In this document: piece after piece, positions 12,727-23,859 of the stretch
Numbering within the stretch: the stretch's first letter is position 1
Layout: the number at the start of each line of letters is the position of its first letter
Origin: Acheta domesticus
Lineage: Eukaryota > Arthropoda > Insecta > Orthoptera > Gryllidae
Direction: 5' to 3'
Assembly: GCA_031308135.1 (NCBI GenBank)
Contig: JAHLJT010000631.1
Coordinates: forward strand, 194,361,685-194,425,684
Length of the DNA stretch: 64,000 nt
Position numbers and translations under genes: made by a program
The notes under the pieces: generated by a model
Seen by the model: the letters and a program-made list of their open reading frames with translations, nothing else
Databases searched by the model: none
What the model was told of the DNA's origin: nothing

Positions 12727-13074
12727 CTTGCGCGGGCGGGCGACGGCGCAGGGCCGATGCAGCGGCGCGTGGCACTCGCTCAGGCGGTCGATGGACGTGT
12801 CGACGGAGGCCGCGGGCTGCGGCGGCCGCCCGATGCCCGTGCCGGGCGCGGACACGCCCCCTCCCACGCCGCCGCCGCCGCCGCCGAGCGCGTGGGCGTG
12901 CGGCGCGTGGTGCGAAGCGGGCGCCGCCGCCGCCGCCACCGCCGACGGCGCCGCCTGGTGGTGGTGCAGCGACGGCACGGCGTGGCCCGGGCCCTGGCCG
13001 TGGTCCGGGACGACGGGAGGTTGGTTGCGGCGCATGCACCGCGGCGAACACCTCGCCACGATCCACTCGCGAAC
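12727..13074 (-). CDS. Nlg: Neuroligin exon 5 of 7: cytoplasmic tail, low complexity
   Basis: The exon has 348 bp, exactly 116 codons, phase 0 at both ends. The acceptor is TTTCTTTGCGTGCAG before GTTCGC, and the donor is CGCAAG followed by GTGAGC. The peptide starts VREWIVARCSPRCMRRNQPP, then passes through His-, Ala- and Gly-rich runs. It ends SVDTSIDRLSECHAPLHRP and AVARPRK. The Cys-rich start (RCSPRC) lies after the membrane helix, so palmitoylation is possible, but that is inference. The intron to exon 4 is only 705 bp and holds an 18-bp minisatellite. Confidence 0.72.
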
Positions 13075-13299
13075 CTGCACGCAAAGAAACGCAAGGTGCT
13101 TTTTAGGCGTCTGTGCGAAAGCAAAAGTGAGTGAATACTTATTTGTACTCAACATACCATATATGACTGTTCATGATCTGGTAAACTCAGAATTATTAGA
13201 AACAGTTTATTATATGTAAGATTGGGATGAATGCGTAGCAAAATCATTATTTTAATGAAAAATAGTTTTAAAAAAGGTTTGATAGGAACTCGAGATAGA

Positions 13300-13730
13300 G
13301 AAAATGCAAGTTGTTGAGTAAATATACGATAGCGAGAAAACAAAAGCTGTTGAGGAAACACGAGTTGTTGGAACTAGACAAGTTGGGACGGACAAGTTTT
13401 GAGCGAACAAGTTGTGAATGGATAAGGTGTTAAACACGAAAAAGTTCTTGAGCAAGGTCAAGTTGTTGAACAATATCAAGTTGTTGAGCAAAGTCAAATT
13501 GTTGAACAAAGGGAACTTGAGGCAAAGGAAAATTGCAGCAAAGGAAAATTGTGCAGCTCAGCAAAGGAAAATTGTTCAGCAATGGAAAGTTGTTCGAGAA
13601 GGATCAAATTGTTGAGCAAGGGCAAATTGTTGAGCAAGGTCAAGTTGTTGAGCAAGATCAAGATGTAGGAGAAAATCAACATGTGGAGCAAGGACAAGTT
13701 CTTGATTATATCAGCAGAGTTTTGAGTAAG
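13300..13730 (+). repeat. 18-bp minisatellite in the exon 4/5 intron
   Basis: The unit approximates GAGCAAGGTCAAGTTGTT and is clearest at 13440-13510 and 13600-13660. The flanks are degenerate versions with AAGGAAAATTG variants. Because 18 is a multiple of three, the plus strand stays open and reads as repeats of the type VEQGQV, but there is no sign it is expressed. The array fills more than half of the 705-bp intron. Confidence 0.75.
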
Positions 13731-13779
13731 ACCAAGGCACGTGATACCATTTAAGAAAGTCATGTTCAAAAAGAAGTAC

Positions 13780-14066
13780 CTTGCTGTGCGCGTCCATGGT
13801 GGAGGCGCTGCACTGGCGCGAGAGCGGGCCGCCGCCGCCGCCCCACCGGGAGGCGGAGGCGGACGCGGCCGAGGGCGGCGCGGCGGGGCGGTGCGCGGCG
13901 GCCGTCGCCATGGGGCCCGCGCCGCTGCGGATGGCCTCGTAGTCGTCGTCGGGACGGCGCGACGTGGCCGCCATCGCCGCCGCGCCTACTGCCATCCCGC
14001 CCGACGCGTGGCCCGGCAGCGACACCGACATGCCGGGCGCCATCGGCGGCAGCGGCGCCGGGCCCG
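13780..14066 (-). CDS. Nlg: Neuroligin exon 4 of 7: cytoplasmic tail
   Basis: The exon has 287 bp: two bases completing an Ala codon, then 95 codons ending in phase 0. The acceptor is TTGTTGCGCAG before CGGGCC, and the donor is CAGCAAG followed by GTACTT. The peptide is rich in Ala, Gly, Met and Pro, with RRPDDDYEAIRSG as its most distinctive stretch and RQCSASTMDAHSK at its end. It is assigned to neuroligin because phase and frame match exon 3 and it lies 2.06 kb downstream. No domain is recognised. A 79-bp tandem array begins right at the intron side of the acceptor. Confidence 0.72.
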
Positions 14067-14074
14067 CTGCGCAA

Positions 14075-14445
14075 CAAGTCATATGCTGAGAATCCTGTCT
14101 TAGGCGGTCACGATTAGTGAAAGTAAAACGAGGCGACGCGAGGCACAGGACAAGTGATATGCTGAGAAATCTGTCTTAGGTAGTCACGATTAGTAAAGGT
14201 AAAACGAAGTTAGGCGGTGATGCACTGGATTAGTGAAATGCTGAGAATCCTGTCTTAGGCGGTCACGATTAGTTAAGGTAAAACGAAACTACGCGGTGAT
14301 GCACTGGATTAGTGATATGCTGAGAATCCTGTCTTAGGCGGTCACGATTAGTTAAGGTAGAACGAAGTGACACGGTGATGCACAGGACAAGTGATATACT
14401 GAGAAACCTGTCTTGGGCGGTCACGATTGGTTAAAGTAAAAATTG
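14075..14445. repeat. 79-bp tandem array touching a splice acceptor
   Basis: The motif ATATGCTGAG or a one-base variant occurs at 14081, 14157, 14236, 14315 and 14394, a spacing of 76 then 79 bases. Shared internal blocks are CCTGTCTTAGGCGGTCACG and GATTAGTTAAGGTA. The first unit starts within about 10-15 bases of the exon 4 acceptor at 14066/14067, so the branch site of that intron probably lies in repeat sequence. Confidence 0.85.
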
Positions 14446-15046
14446 ACCGTTAGTTCAAGTAAGCGCTAAATGGATCTTACGGAATGGGATCATGGAGTAT
14501 AATTTACCATTGATCAATTAAGTTAAACTTGCTGCTGTTACTCTCTACAGTGTGTGAATTTCGATTTCGTTCATCTTTACCCTTATGACATTTGAATACA
14601 TCATAAGTACTATTCGCCGGGAAGACTGAGGGAACCTTTTGAGACAAGCGCGACCCGTTGGACGGACAATAATGCTACTGCTTCGTTACTAATTTTCCCG
14701 AACTGACAGTATTTCGCGTAGCCTCGGTATGCTTGTCACTGTCTAGAGCAGTGAGTCTACAGCAGTGATTGGCAACTGGACAAGGAATGACGTCGGAGCA
14801 TTGTTTCCCCTCCGAGATAAGGCATTCGGAGAAGCAGTGGGAGCGACTGGGGAAGGGAAGGAGGGGCAGACGGTACCGAAACCTTAGCAGTGGGCCTTTG
14901 CCGGTGTTTCAGGCAACATGAGAGCGAAACAATCTACACCCGTCAATTTTCTTTCTGTTAGGGAAGTACCGTATGAAACTCGATGTAATGGGTATTAATA
15001 ACGTGAGAAGTTTACGGTACTCGATCCGCTATATCACCATCGTGTT
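14446..15046. other. Unassigned intron stretch
   Basis: A GC-richer block at 14755-14935 begins CAGTGATTGGCAACTGG, which has a hAT-like look, but I found no matching opposite end. The rest is ordinary AT-rich intron. Confidence 0.4.
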
Positions 15047-15050
15047 TTAA

Positions 15051-16043
15051 CCCGCCAGTGGTAACGCGAGGGTCTGTGGGACCCCCACGATTCTTTCTTC
15101 CCACTTTTTGTATTTCCCATGTTAGCTACCCTGACCATTACTTTAGTATCTTTCTCTTTTTGTATCATGTTATTTAGTGTGCTTTCAGTTTGCCACTTTA
15201 GTGAGTTTTATCCGTGTAGCAAGCTATTGTTTTGTTTGGGGTGCCCAGAGACACCCACGTTACCTTCTACGTTATCAAAGCTGTCGTCAGTCTCGTACAT
15301 TCTATTAGTTTGGGAACGTATTGCATATTTTTACGTTAGGACTCCTCTGCAAAATTAATACTGAAGTACTACGAACATTTTAGGTCACTTTATATGTTAA
15401 GAAAGGAATGGAAGAATACGCCAACTTTTGCTGAATGCGGGAACAGAATATCGTTACTCACCGCCCTGGAAAAAGCAGTCTGCACGCAACTCCAAAATAC
15501 CAGAATAATGTTTTCCGTGTTTATTGATTTGAATATGATTGAGATAATTACAGAATCCACCAACATCAAAAATGTAGAGAGGAATAAAAATGATCGCAGC
15601 ACAAATAAGACAGACAAAGGGGAAATGAAGGCAGTAATTGTGCTACGTATTTTGGTTTGGTATGTGACATCAGGGCACCCCTATCTTGCTGAATTGTGAA
15701 AAGAGGATAATATGGGTATTGAAATATTCCATTGTACTTTGAATTTGAAAAGATTTCAATTTCTGCTACGAAACATGGGCTTGGATGTGACAACACGCGG
15801 AGACCGGTAGAAAAATTAACTCCAAATATTAGATGCTTTCCTGATGAACTCTTAGAGTTGTTTAGCAACTAAATTCTTAGTAAAATGTTTAATTTCACGC
15901 AAAAAATTGTTAATAATAGAAAAAGAATATTATATTAATTTATTTTTTAATAATTTAGCATATATCATGAAAAAAAGTGTGGGGGTCTGGAGACACCCCA
16001 AGGAATCCGTTTTGTTTCAAAAAGTCACGTTACCACTGCCGGG
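15051..16043 (+). mobile_element. piggyBac-like element, internally deleted
   Basis: The element is flanked by TTAA on both sides (15047-15050 and 16044-16047), the invariant target of piggyBac. The ends are CCCGCCAGTGGTAACGCGA on the left and, inverted, CCCGGCAGTGGTAACGTGA on the right. Each end also holds a GGGTCTG and GACCCC or ACACCCC pair. The 993 bp enclose a broken transposase remnant, so the copy is not autonomous. It sits in the intron just downstream of neuroligin exon 3. Confidence 0.85.
15394..15860 (+). pseudogene. piggyBac transposase remnant (N-terminal part)
   Basis: The plus strand encodes FSVFIDLNMIEIITESTN followed by KGEMKAVIVLRILVWYV. This matches the family pattern of a helix ending in ETN and then the E-M-K-A-F-x-G-L-x-x-L-M-G block. 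After a stop, IFHCTLNLKRFQFLLRNMG and TTRGDR continue the match to the region before the first catalytic Asp. The catalytic DDD core is absent. Several stops and a frame change are present. Confidence 0.7.
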
Positions 16044-16125
16044 TTAATACCCATCATTACATCATCGTTTCATAATGTACTATTGTGTCTTTCCCGGCCA
16101 CCTCTGGGGCGTGTGCGCTCCTCAC

Positions 16126-16665
16126 CGAGCGCGGGGCCGGGCAGCGTGGCCCTGGCCTCGTACAGCGGGCAGCGCTCCACGGGGCTCATGAGCGCCAGGT
16201 CCTCGTAGCGCCTGCGCACGGCCTCCTCCTGCGCGCGCAGGCGGTCGCGCTGCACGTAGATGCCGGCGAACGCGCACAGGTTCACCAGCAGGAAGGTGAC
16301 GCCCACGGCGATCACGATGATGAGCGCCACGGAGCCGCTGTCGGTGAGGTTGAGCGGCGCGCGCGGCCCGTCGGGGGGCGGATCCGCCGGCGGCGGGCCC
16401 GGCAGCGGCGGCGGGAAGTCGTTGGACGGCGGCGGCTGCTGCGCCGGGGGCGGCGGCGGCGGGGGCGGGCGCTGCCGCGGTGGGTCGGGCTCGGGTGCCG
16501 GGGGAAGAGGGGCGACCGGTGGCTCGTAGGGCGGGTGAGGCGACAGCGGCGGAGGCACGTAGGGTGGCCGCGGGCGAGGGTTGGAGTCTAGCGTCTCCGG
16601 AAGGACGGATGTCCAGAACTTGATCACCTGTTGGCGGTAGTGGCGGCCCGATCTGAAGGGCAGCT
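16126..16665 (-). CDS. Nlg: Neuroligin exon 3 of 7: end of ectodomain, Pro-rich stalk, transmembrane helix
   Basis: The exon has 540 bp and is phase 1 at both ends. The acceptor TTCCCAG precedes AGCTGCCC, and the donor is GCGCTCG followed by GTGAGG. The split codon with exon 2 makes Glu, giving LRI-ELPFRSGRHYRQQVIKFW, the last conserved ectodomain block. Residues about 30-105 of the exon form a proline-rich stalk containing an eight-proline run. An NLT glycosylation sequon follows at about residue 106. A hydrophobic helix at about 113-137 (VALIIVIAVGVTFLLV onward) is followed by the positively charged stop-transfer segment QRDRLR. About 40 cytoplasmic residues follow, including the coiled-coil-like QEEAVRRRYEDLA. 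The proline-rich stalk is longer than I would expect for this family. Confidence 0.88.
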
Positions 16666-16735
16666 CTGGGAAGGAAATCACAGAATTAGCCCTTCACGCA
16701 ATGCGGTGTCAGTCGCTGTGCCCTATGCGGCGATG

Positions 16736-17275
16736 CCTTTGTCAGCACCGCGTGCCTTTGATAACGTCATGCCTTTGTCAGTACGTTAAAAGTAAGTAAA
16801 CAGTAAACCTTGGTCAAAGCCGAACCTCAAGGGATCAGAATTTTTTTCAGAATTAGATAAGATTACGCTTTATGCAACGGAATACTGTAGAACAGTGGTG
16901 TCAAGGTCTTCTTCTGGTGGCTGTGGCATGCCTCGTGAGACCGTAACATGCCACGAGCTTCTCTGCGCAACTAGCTTCGGGAAAGGGAACTAATACCAGT
17001 AGTAGTAACCACGCCGTTTTACAATGGGGATGGCGTTGTCTCTGGTGGCGGGTGATGAACTGCATGGAGGGACGATTTCGTCGTGGCACTCGCGCCACGG
17101 ACTCACGTTCGTGGCATCGACCTTGACAACACTGTCTTTGCAGCACCGCGTGCCTTTGTCAGTACGTTAAAAGAACAGTGAAACCTGCTCAAAGCGGAAC
17201 CTCAAGGGACCAGAATTTTTTCTGTATTAGATAAGATTACGCTTTATGCCATGTAATACTGTAGAATTTCTGACT
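16736..17275 (+). repeat. Local direct duplication flanking a MITE
   Basis: The segment 16742-16892 and the segment 17143-17272 share GCACCGCGTGCCTTTG, TCAGTACGTTAAAAG, GGAACCTCAAGGGA, AGATAAGATTACGCTTTATG and AATACTGTAGAA. The first hAT-type MITE copy (16893-17134) lies exactly between them. The two copies are diverged by point changes and small gaps, so the duplication is not very recent. Confidence 0.75.
16893..17134. mobile_element. hAT-type MITE, copy 1
   Basis: The ends are CAGTGGTGTCAAGGTC and, inverted, CAGTGTTGTCAAGGTC. The body shares GAGCTTCTCTGCGCAACTAG and TGGCGTTGTCTCTGGTGGC-type blocks with the other three copies. The flanking 8-mers do not match, which fits its position inside a rearranged duplication. 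Confidence 0.8.
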
Positions 17276-17978
17276 GTTAGGGCCACGATCTAAGTTCACA
17301 TTAGACAGATTTCCGCAGAAAGTTTTATTGTATATTACAGTATTTGCTTATTATTTTTAGTTGTATTCTTATAAGTGCGTACATGGAATTTTATCTACTT
17401 TCAGTTATTCATAATTTATACAGTGGTGGTAGGAAGACTATAAGATCATGTTCGGTGCCGAATGTTTACGCTCTTTTGCGATAAAACTGGGCACAGTTGC
17501 ACCTACGTCTGGGGTTAGCAAAATCCAGAGGGATGGATCAATAATTCTAAGTCAATTTGCAGTGTAAATATTAACTGAGTGAGTCCTGTAGCTTCTCAAT
17601 TAAAATGAAATCAAATAAAATTAATATCTCCCGTTTGTAGTTTTGTACAAATTCAACCCGCCGTGTTTTCTGTAATAACTCTATATTATTACGGTAATGA
17701 TATAAAATTGCCATAGCAATCACAGGGAAAGTTCCTTACTCAATTCGTTATACTCAACAAAACTATACAAAACAAAAAAAAAACACTGGCAATTTAAGGA
17801 ACATTTAGTAAAACGTAGTTTAATAACTTTGACAATCGTCAAACTGAATGAATAGTATTGTGGAGATCACACTTTTTCACTATAAGCCAACAATCATGAA
17901 AAACATCTAATTAGTTTGTTTCACTTTGCTACTGCTAAAAGTAAATAACAGAATGTGACAGGCCGCGGAAGCCTACAG

Positions 17979-18212
17979 CAGTAGTCTCAACGTCTTCTAT
18001 TGGTGGCAGTGACACGCGTCGCGGCAGCGTGGAATGCCGCGAGCTTATCTGCGCAACTAGCATCGGGAAAGGGAACTAGTAGTAACCCCGCCATTTTACA
18101 ATAGGGATGGCGTTGTCTCTTGTGGCGGGGTAATGAACTGCGTGGAGCGGCAATTTCATTGTGGCACTCGCGCCACGGACTCTCGCTCGTGGCATCGACC
18201 TTGCAAACAATG
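17979..18212. mobile_element. hAT-type MITE, copy 2, with perfect target duplication
   Basis: The element starts CAGTAGTCTCAACGTC and ends ACCTTGCAAACAATG. It is bounded by GCCTACAG at 17971-17978 and again at 18213-18220, a perfect 8-bp target duplication. The body matches copies 1, 3 and 4. There is no coding capacity. Confidence 0.88.
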
Positions 18213-18220
18213 GCCTACAG

Positions 18221-20550
18221 CTTCGCTTAGTGTGCTCATTGATGTGATATTTATTTCATCGAATTCTAATTAAATATGCAGGAAAATAATTTATTCTTCA
18301 TTTTAGTTTCTAGTACTTATCTGAGTCCCTTCCTCATTTTTTGATGAAATTCTTATCTGGAAGAAAATGACGATTCTTCAGTTAATTGTTGATAGCCTAC
18401 AACCTATAGAAATGGTTAACTATGAACATTCAATGAACATTTGTAATTACTACCCACCTCAATTAGTCTCCTTTGGAAAGACCTGTAAATTGAAATACAA
18501 TTACGCAAAGGTATGAAAAATCTGTGTTCGACCGATAAACATGAATGAGACTATTTAGTAATAATTTCACTTGCTGAATATTAAAAATATGTACCAGTTG
18601 TTCTCTGTGCATATAGCCATGTTCTTTTTCTATATTGAATCTGAACAAAATTACATATTTTGTCATTTTTATAGCAAATATTTTTTTTATATTTTGGCTA
18701 GTGATTCCTCTTAAGTCGTTAAGAAGTAAAAATGGCCAAACTAATTGTTTAGCCTTCTTCTACAATTGTTCCCGCGTGTTAGAGTCAAGTAACGCCACAA
18801 ATAAGAAATGGAAATTGCTGACATCAGAGAAAAATTTGTTAACTTCTGAGGTAAGAAATTTTCATCAGCTGATTTAATTAAAAAACTGACAAATCCTCTA
18901 CTAAATTGGTAAAGGGCGACTCGCTGTCAATTTAGAGATCATTTACAATTGAATTAAAGAAAATGCATTTAAGATTTGGCATTTGTACGTATTATTTCGT
19001 TTTCATTTTCATTTATCTTCCTGCAAAATACCAACAAATCTCATATGTACCGGTAATGTTTTTATTTTGATAACATTTTATTTCATTTCATTTAGAAGTT
19101 ATCACTTAAACACAAATTTAAAGAAATAGTATTACATTTTATACATCAAACAATGTCTGTGCATTATTACGTTGCTTCTATGTATTTATATTATGATGTG
19201 CAATTGCAACAAAATGTTTTAATATTGCAACAAAAACGACTTTGGCAGCTACACTGACGTTAGTTAGCTGCAGAGTGGATGCTCAATCAAAGCATAAATC
19301 CCTAGTTTATAATACATAACTGACAGAGCAGTTTACCTGCCATCGCATAGAGCAAAAAAAGTGAAGTGCATTTCTTGAATTGATCTGGGATGAGAACAAT
19401 AGTGTATATATTAATGATTTTGTTCGTAATTCTATCATACTAATTCTCTCGGCTATCTATGTGCAATAATAAAAGACGAATATCTATTTTACAGGAGATT
19501 TAACACAGATTAATATCTAGTCAAAGTAATATAGTAAAAGAAGGAAGGTGAATACACGGTGTTATGAATTTTGGATTTAGTTAAAAAAGAAGAGAACTTT
19601 AAAATTAATTTAGATTCTACTAATTCACAGACGTAAATAGATTTTGGAGTTAAAACCATTACGGCATTACAAAAGCATTTTAAGGTCATTTTATTGATCA
19701 TTTTGGGCAATGTCTTAGGTAATAAAAATCCATCCTCTAATTATATAATGCTGTATGTTAGATTATGTGTAGTGATTTAATTCACATAATTTCATGTCTC
19801 CATTATGTGAAGGTACATTTGTGTAGATATCCTTTCTGTTACACGACAAAATATTAATCATTAATTATAGTGTAAATATTTGTCGAATGATTTTTTCTCT
19901 CTCCCTCCTTTATGTTATAGGTGTTCTTTAAATATCATTAATATTGGACGATTTAAAATTAATTCACTTCAAAGTAAACGGTGATTTAAAGGAGATTTAT
20001 AAAAACAACTACTTCACAAGAACGCAAATGAACTACAATTGATAATTTGGAATTCTTAAACAAGAATTTAGTACAAAGCTCTTAAACTAAAGTCTCTCTC
20101 GAAACGCAAAGTTCTAATCGGCTATTGGGACACTGCAATCTTGTTCGTGCTGAGCGCCTTTTACCGGATGATTCGTTTAAACAAGCAGGACCGATGAAAT
20201 TGCCTGCGTGACCCACCGCCATCCTACTTGAACTTCAACCGGAGCTTATGCATATTAAAACAAGGTGGTAATCGTTCTCAGTTCAGAGGTCCTGTTTCCA
20301 GTCTTTGCACACGGAAATTCTCGTGACCGAACACAGTTTATCGAATACTCTAACGACATATCTTGATACAAATTGTTGATAACTTGCTCGTGGTGTTGTT
20401 CCAAAAGTAATTTTCCTGTCTTCATTTTCCACTCGACGTACGAAGACAACACTGCGGTTTATCTGCATACGTAAATCGGGACTTAATAGCTCCACTTCAC
20501 TGGGTCGACTTGTGGCGTAGCGAGTAGAACTATCGCTTTCTTTCGCTGTA
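18221..20550. other. AT-rich intron, nothing recognised
   Basis: Plain AT-rich sequence with short open frames that show no motif or codon bias. The block 20100-20550 is GC-richer and may be an old repeat. I could not identify its ends. Confidence 0.45.
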
Positions 20551-20564
20551 GATGGAGGTTTAAA

Positions 20565-20690
20565 ATCCCTGATAACTTGACCACCACGACAACCTGAGAA
20601 CACTGACAAGTGTATAATCCTGACAACGTTGACAAGCTGACAACCTGATAACCTGGTAACCTGACAACCCTCACAACCGACGAAGAATTT
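20565..20690 (-). repeat. Imperfect short tandem repeat, TGACAACCTGA type
   Basis: On the plus strand variants of TGACAACCTGA and TAACCTGG recur at roughly 9-11 base spacing. The rest of the neighbourhood is unassigned. Confidence 0.5.
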
Positions 20691-21299
20691 GTGGTGGACC
20701 ACGAGAGTTTGCGGCAGGTTTTCTCGAAGTTATCGTATTTCTTTTTCCTCACAATCCACAGTTTATTCACCACAATTAATATCACAGTTTAAAACACCAA
20801 ATCATTAATCCTTTCTAGAACGTCAGTAAGTCTTAAGCACTAGCATTATAAATAACTTTTATTTTACCAAGCAAAATTCAAGAACATGTTGAAAGACATA
20901 TTAGAAAACCATTAAAAATACACGTGCAGTTATAAATCGTTTGAAGTATTTAGTGAAAATCGATGAATCACTAATTGTGATCAATTGATTGTGATGTGAA
21001 ATGTGTGGGTTGTCTGTGGAAAAAACTGGAAGATTCACATTTATTGAGATCTCGTATTATGAATTTATTGAGATCTCGTATTGTGAATATAGACTGAACA
21101 AAGTATTAGCGCATAAGATATGTATGGTTTTTGAATAGAAATTCAAAAATTCAATTCCTTCTGAATTTGAATTCTTTTTCAAAAGTAAATTATTTCAATC
21201 TCCTTAACATGCGATTGATTTAACGTGTTAGCAGTTTGTTCAGAGCTACGGTGAACATGAGGGGTTTTTTTCTCAACGGTAATAAAAATATTCCTCCAT

Positions 21300-21690
21300 T
21301 TTAACTCAATTCATTGCCGGACAATAGAGGCACTCTCCACAGGGGGGGTGCGGGTATTGGATTCGAACTATAGCAGACTCCCTCGGTGGGACAGAGGTTC
21401 GGGAAGCGTCCACTAGGGGAGCTGTGAGCGCACGAGCTGCGCGTCAACGCGACCGCGCGGAAAACAAATAACGGTCGCCGGATGGCAGCCAATTAGAGGG
21501 ACAAATGGGCGGCCTGTTGCGTGGCGAGACGGCACCTCCGCCCCCACCCCAGACCCCGCCCCCGCCGCCAGGCGACGCCTGCTGCCCGCCGTCCTCTCCG
21601 CCGCCGCCGCCGTCTCCTCCGTCGGATCGCGGAATTCACGTCTCCAGCATGTGGTCCGCAATAGGGTCTCCAATGGTGGTGGTGGTTGTC
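21300..21690. other. CpG- and GC-rich island in intron, unassigned
   Basis: The segment is GC-rich against AT-rich flanks and includes C-rich runs at 21535-21620. It contains short open frames on both strands, but no recognised domain and no matching exon phases. It could be a regulatory island, an alternative first exon or an old repeat. Confidence 0.35.
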
Positions 21691-21709
21691 TAAATCAGCA
21701 AACATTTAA

Positions 21710-22750
21710 GGTAGTATGTGTTCATTCGATCAACCACGGTGATGTTCCCCCATAAAATACTTTAAATGAAAATAAAATCTCTGTTCTTTAAGATGGCTGA
21801 AAATTGACCATTATCGACCTATTTTTTTAATAAAATAAGATAAAATTAATAAAACTCAGTTATGGGAAAACTTTCTCGGGAATAGGTTTTTACCGGTATT
21901 AAATAAGTTATAGGAACAAAGTAATTTTTTTTTATTTTATCCAATACATAGTAAAGGTTTTGAGGAATAAGATGATGTTAAATGAAATACTTCACCAGTC
22001 ATTCTGAGGGGAAATTAGTAAAAAAAACGAAGACATTCATTGCAACCGTAAGTAGACTGACTTTCGGCTTAGAAGCTATGCAATAAATGATTGAATATTT
22101 GACTTGCGACGACTGCCTTAATCCCAGTTTGGTCTGGAAAGTTGAAACGAGTTTTTTCTGATATGTTGCTAATAGGTATTTGGTAACCATATTCAGAGGC
22201 TTGTTACACAGCAATTATGAAATTAAGAATGTTGAATAAGAGTATTATATTATAGAATACATGGTGGTTTGTCTTGAACGCCTCGCTTTTCCTGATGAAA
22301 AATATAATATGTAAATGATAAAAATCGATGGCACTAGTAGTATGAATAGATGAGATTATTATGTAGATTCTAACGAGATCTTATAGCAATATAAACAAAA
22401 AAAATTAAAACCTAATTTAAAAGAAAATATAATTTACTTTGCAATATATTTTGAAAATCACTCGGAGTGTAAGATGTACTGTTTTTCAACATACATTTAG
22501 TTAACAAGATCCATTACAGTTCGAAGAGGATTTGAGGATAAAAAAATATAAAACTTGAATTAGTTTATTTGAGAACTAATAATGCTAAGTATAGTTTTTT
22601 TCAGAACATTAATGAAAATATGTTCTTTTTAATTGAACAAATTCAGCATAATACCATAGATCTAAGTTTCATCACCATCATCTGAAGTAGCAATTCACCA
22701 GATACACAACCACCCATTTGCTCTTAACCTCCGGTTTAACCCGTGAACTT
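21710..22750. other. AT-rich intron, nothing recognised
   Basis: No open frame, repeat or transposon end that I can support. Confidence 0.45.
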
Positions 22751-22899
22751 GTGAAAGTCGCCGCCTGAGTGCGCTGCCGCACTACCCACCCTTCACCCTC
22801 CCCCTCCCGCACATATTGCGCCGGTGGCAGCGACCGCCGCGTGGGAGGCTTGGGGTGCGGTCACGACGAGCAGTTGGGGGGGACGTGTGGTGGCGGGCA

Positions 22900-23480
22900 G
22901 GCGGGAACTGGTACGGAAGGCTGGGGCAGGCGGGGAAGAGCGTGGCGGGCGTGGCGGGAAGGGGAAGGGCGTGGACGGACGGTGAACGGCATGGGCGAGC
23001 GGGTGAGGGCGTGGGCGGGCGGGAAGGTTATGGGCGGGCGGGGAAGGGCGTGGGTGGGGGAGAGAGTGGGTGGGCGGGGAAGGACATAGGCGGGCGGGGA
23101 AGGGCATGAGCGGGTGGGGAAGGCCGTGGGTGAGCGGGGAAGGACGTGGGTGAGCGGGGAAGGGCGAGGAAGTGTGGAGAAGGGCGGGGAAGTGTGGAGA
23201 AGGGCGTAGGCGGGCGGGGAAGGGCGTGGGCGGGGAAAGGCGTGGGTGGTCGCGCAGGGACGGTTGGGGCGGGCCATGCGGGCGGGGAAGGGCGTGGGTG
23301 GGCGGGTGGGGCGAATGGGCGGAGCAGGCGAGGCGAGGTAGGGCGTGGGCGATCGGGGACGGGACGTGATGTGCAGGGACGGGCGGGGACGGGCGGAGAC
23401 GGGGGAGATGGGCAAGGAAGAGCGGGCGGGCACGGACAGGGAAAGGCATGGACAGGCGGGGGCGTTGCAGGGTGAGCGAG
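22900..23480 (+). repeat. G-rich minisatellite
   Basis: The sequence is a degenerate array of units like GGGAAGGGCGTGGGCGGGC, about 18-24 bases each, G-rich on the plus strand. Every frame stays partly open because of composition, so the predicted proteins are artefacts. Closely spaced GGG runs mean G-quadruplex formation is plausible. Confidence 0.7.
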
Positions 23481-23859
23481 GGCGGGACGAGGGCGCATCA
23501 AGGGCCGCAGCTTGGGCGCGTGGGAGGTTTGAGGTGTGGCGTCGGCGGGTGAGCGGCGGGCGGGCGCGAGTAGCTGTCATGGATGTGATGTACGCGGCGT
23601 TGGAAGCGTGCGGTATGCCAGGAGTCATGGGGTGTGAAGAGCCTTGCTCGCCGCGCTTAACTCACAGGTCGCCACGCCACCCGCTACTAATATGTCAGGG
23701 GAGCAGACTTTAAACGCTCGATTGCGAGGCAGATGGGAAGTTATGGCGTTCGTTGTGGGCAGATCGAGGGAAAATTCTTGCATACTGACAATCACCATTC
23801 TAGGAATTGGTGAGTTTGTTACACAACATATGAGCGATCGATTTCAACGTTATTAAATA

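Noticed and set aside
13252..13769. Frames reading as short peptide repeats
   Set aside because: They come from the 18-bp minisatellite in a 705-bp intron and lack any expression signal.
22793..23713. Long overlapping open frames on both strands (up to 255 codons)
   Set aside because: They lie in a G-rich tandem repeat, encode Arg/Pro/Gly-only low-complexity text and are open in several frames at once.
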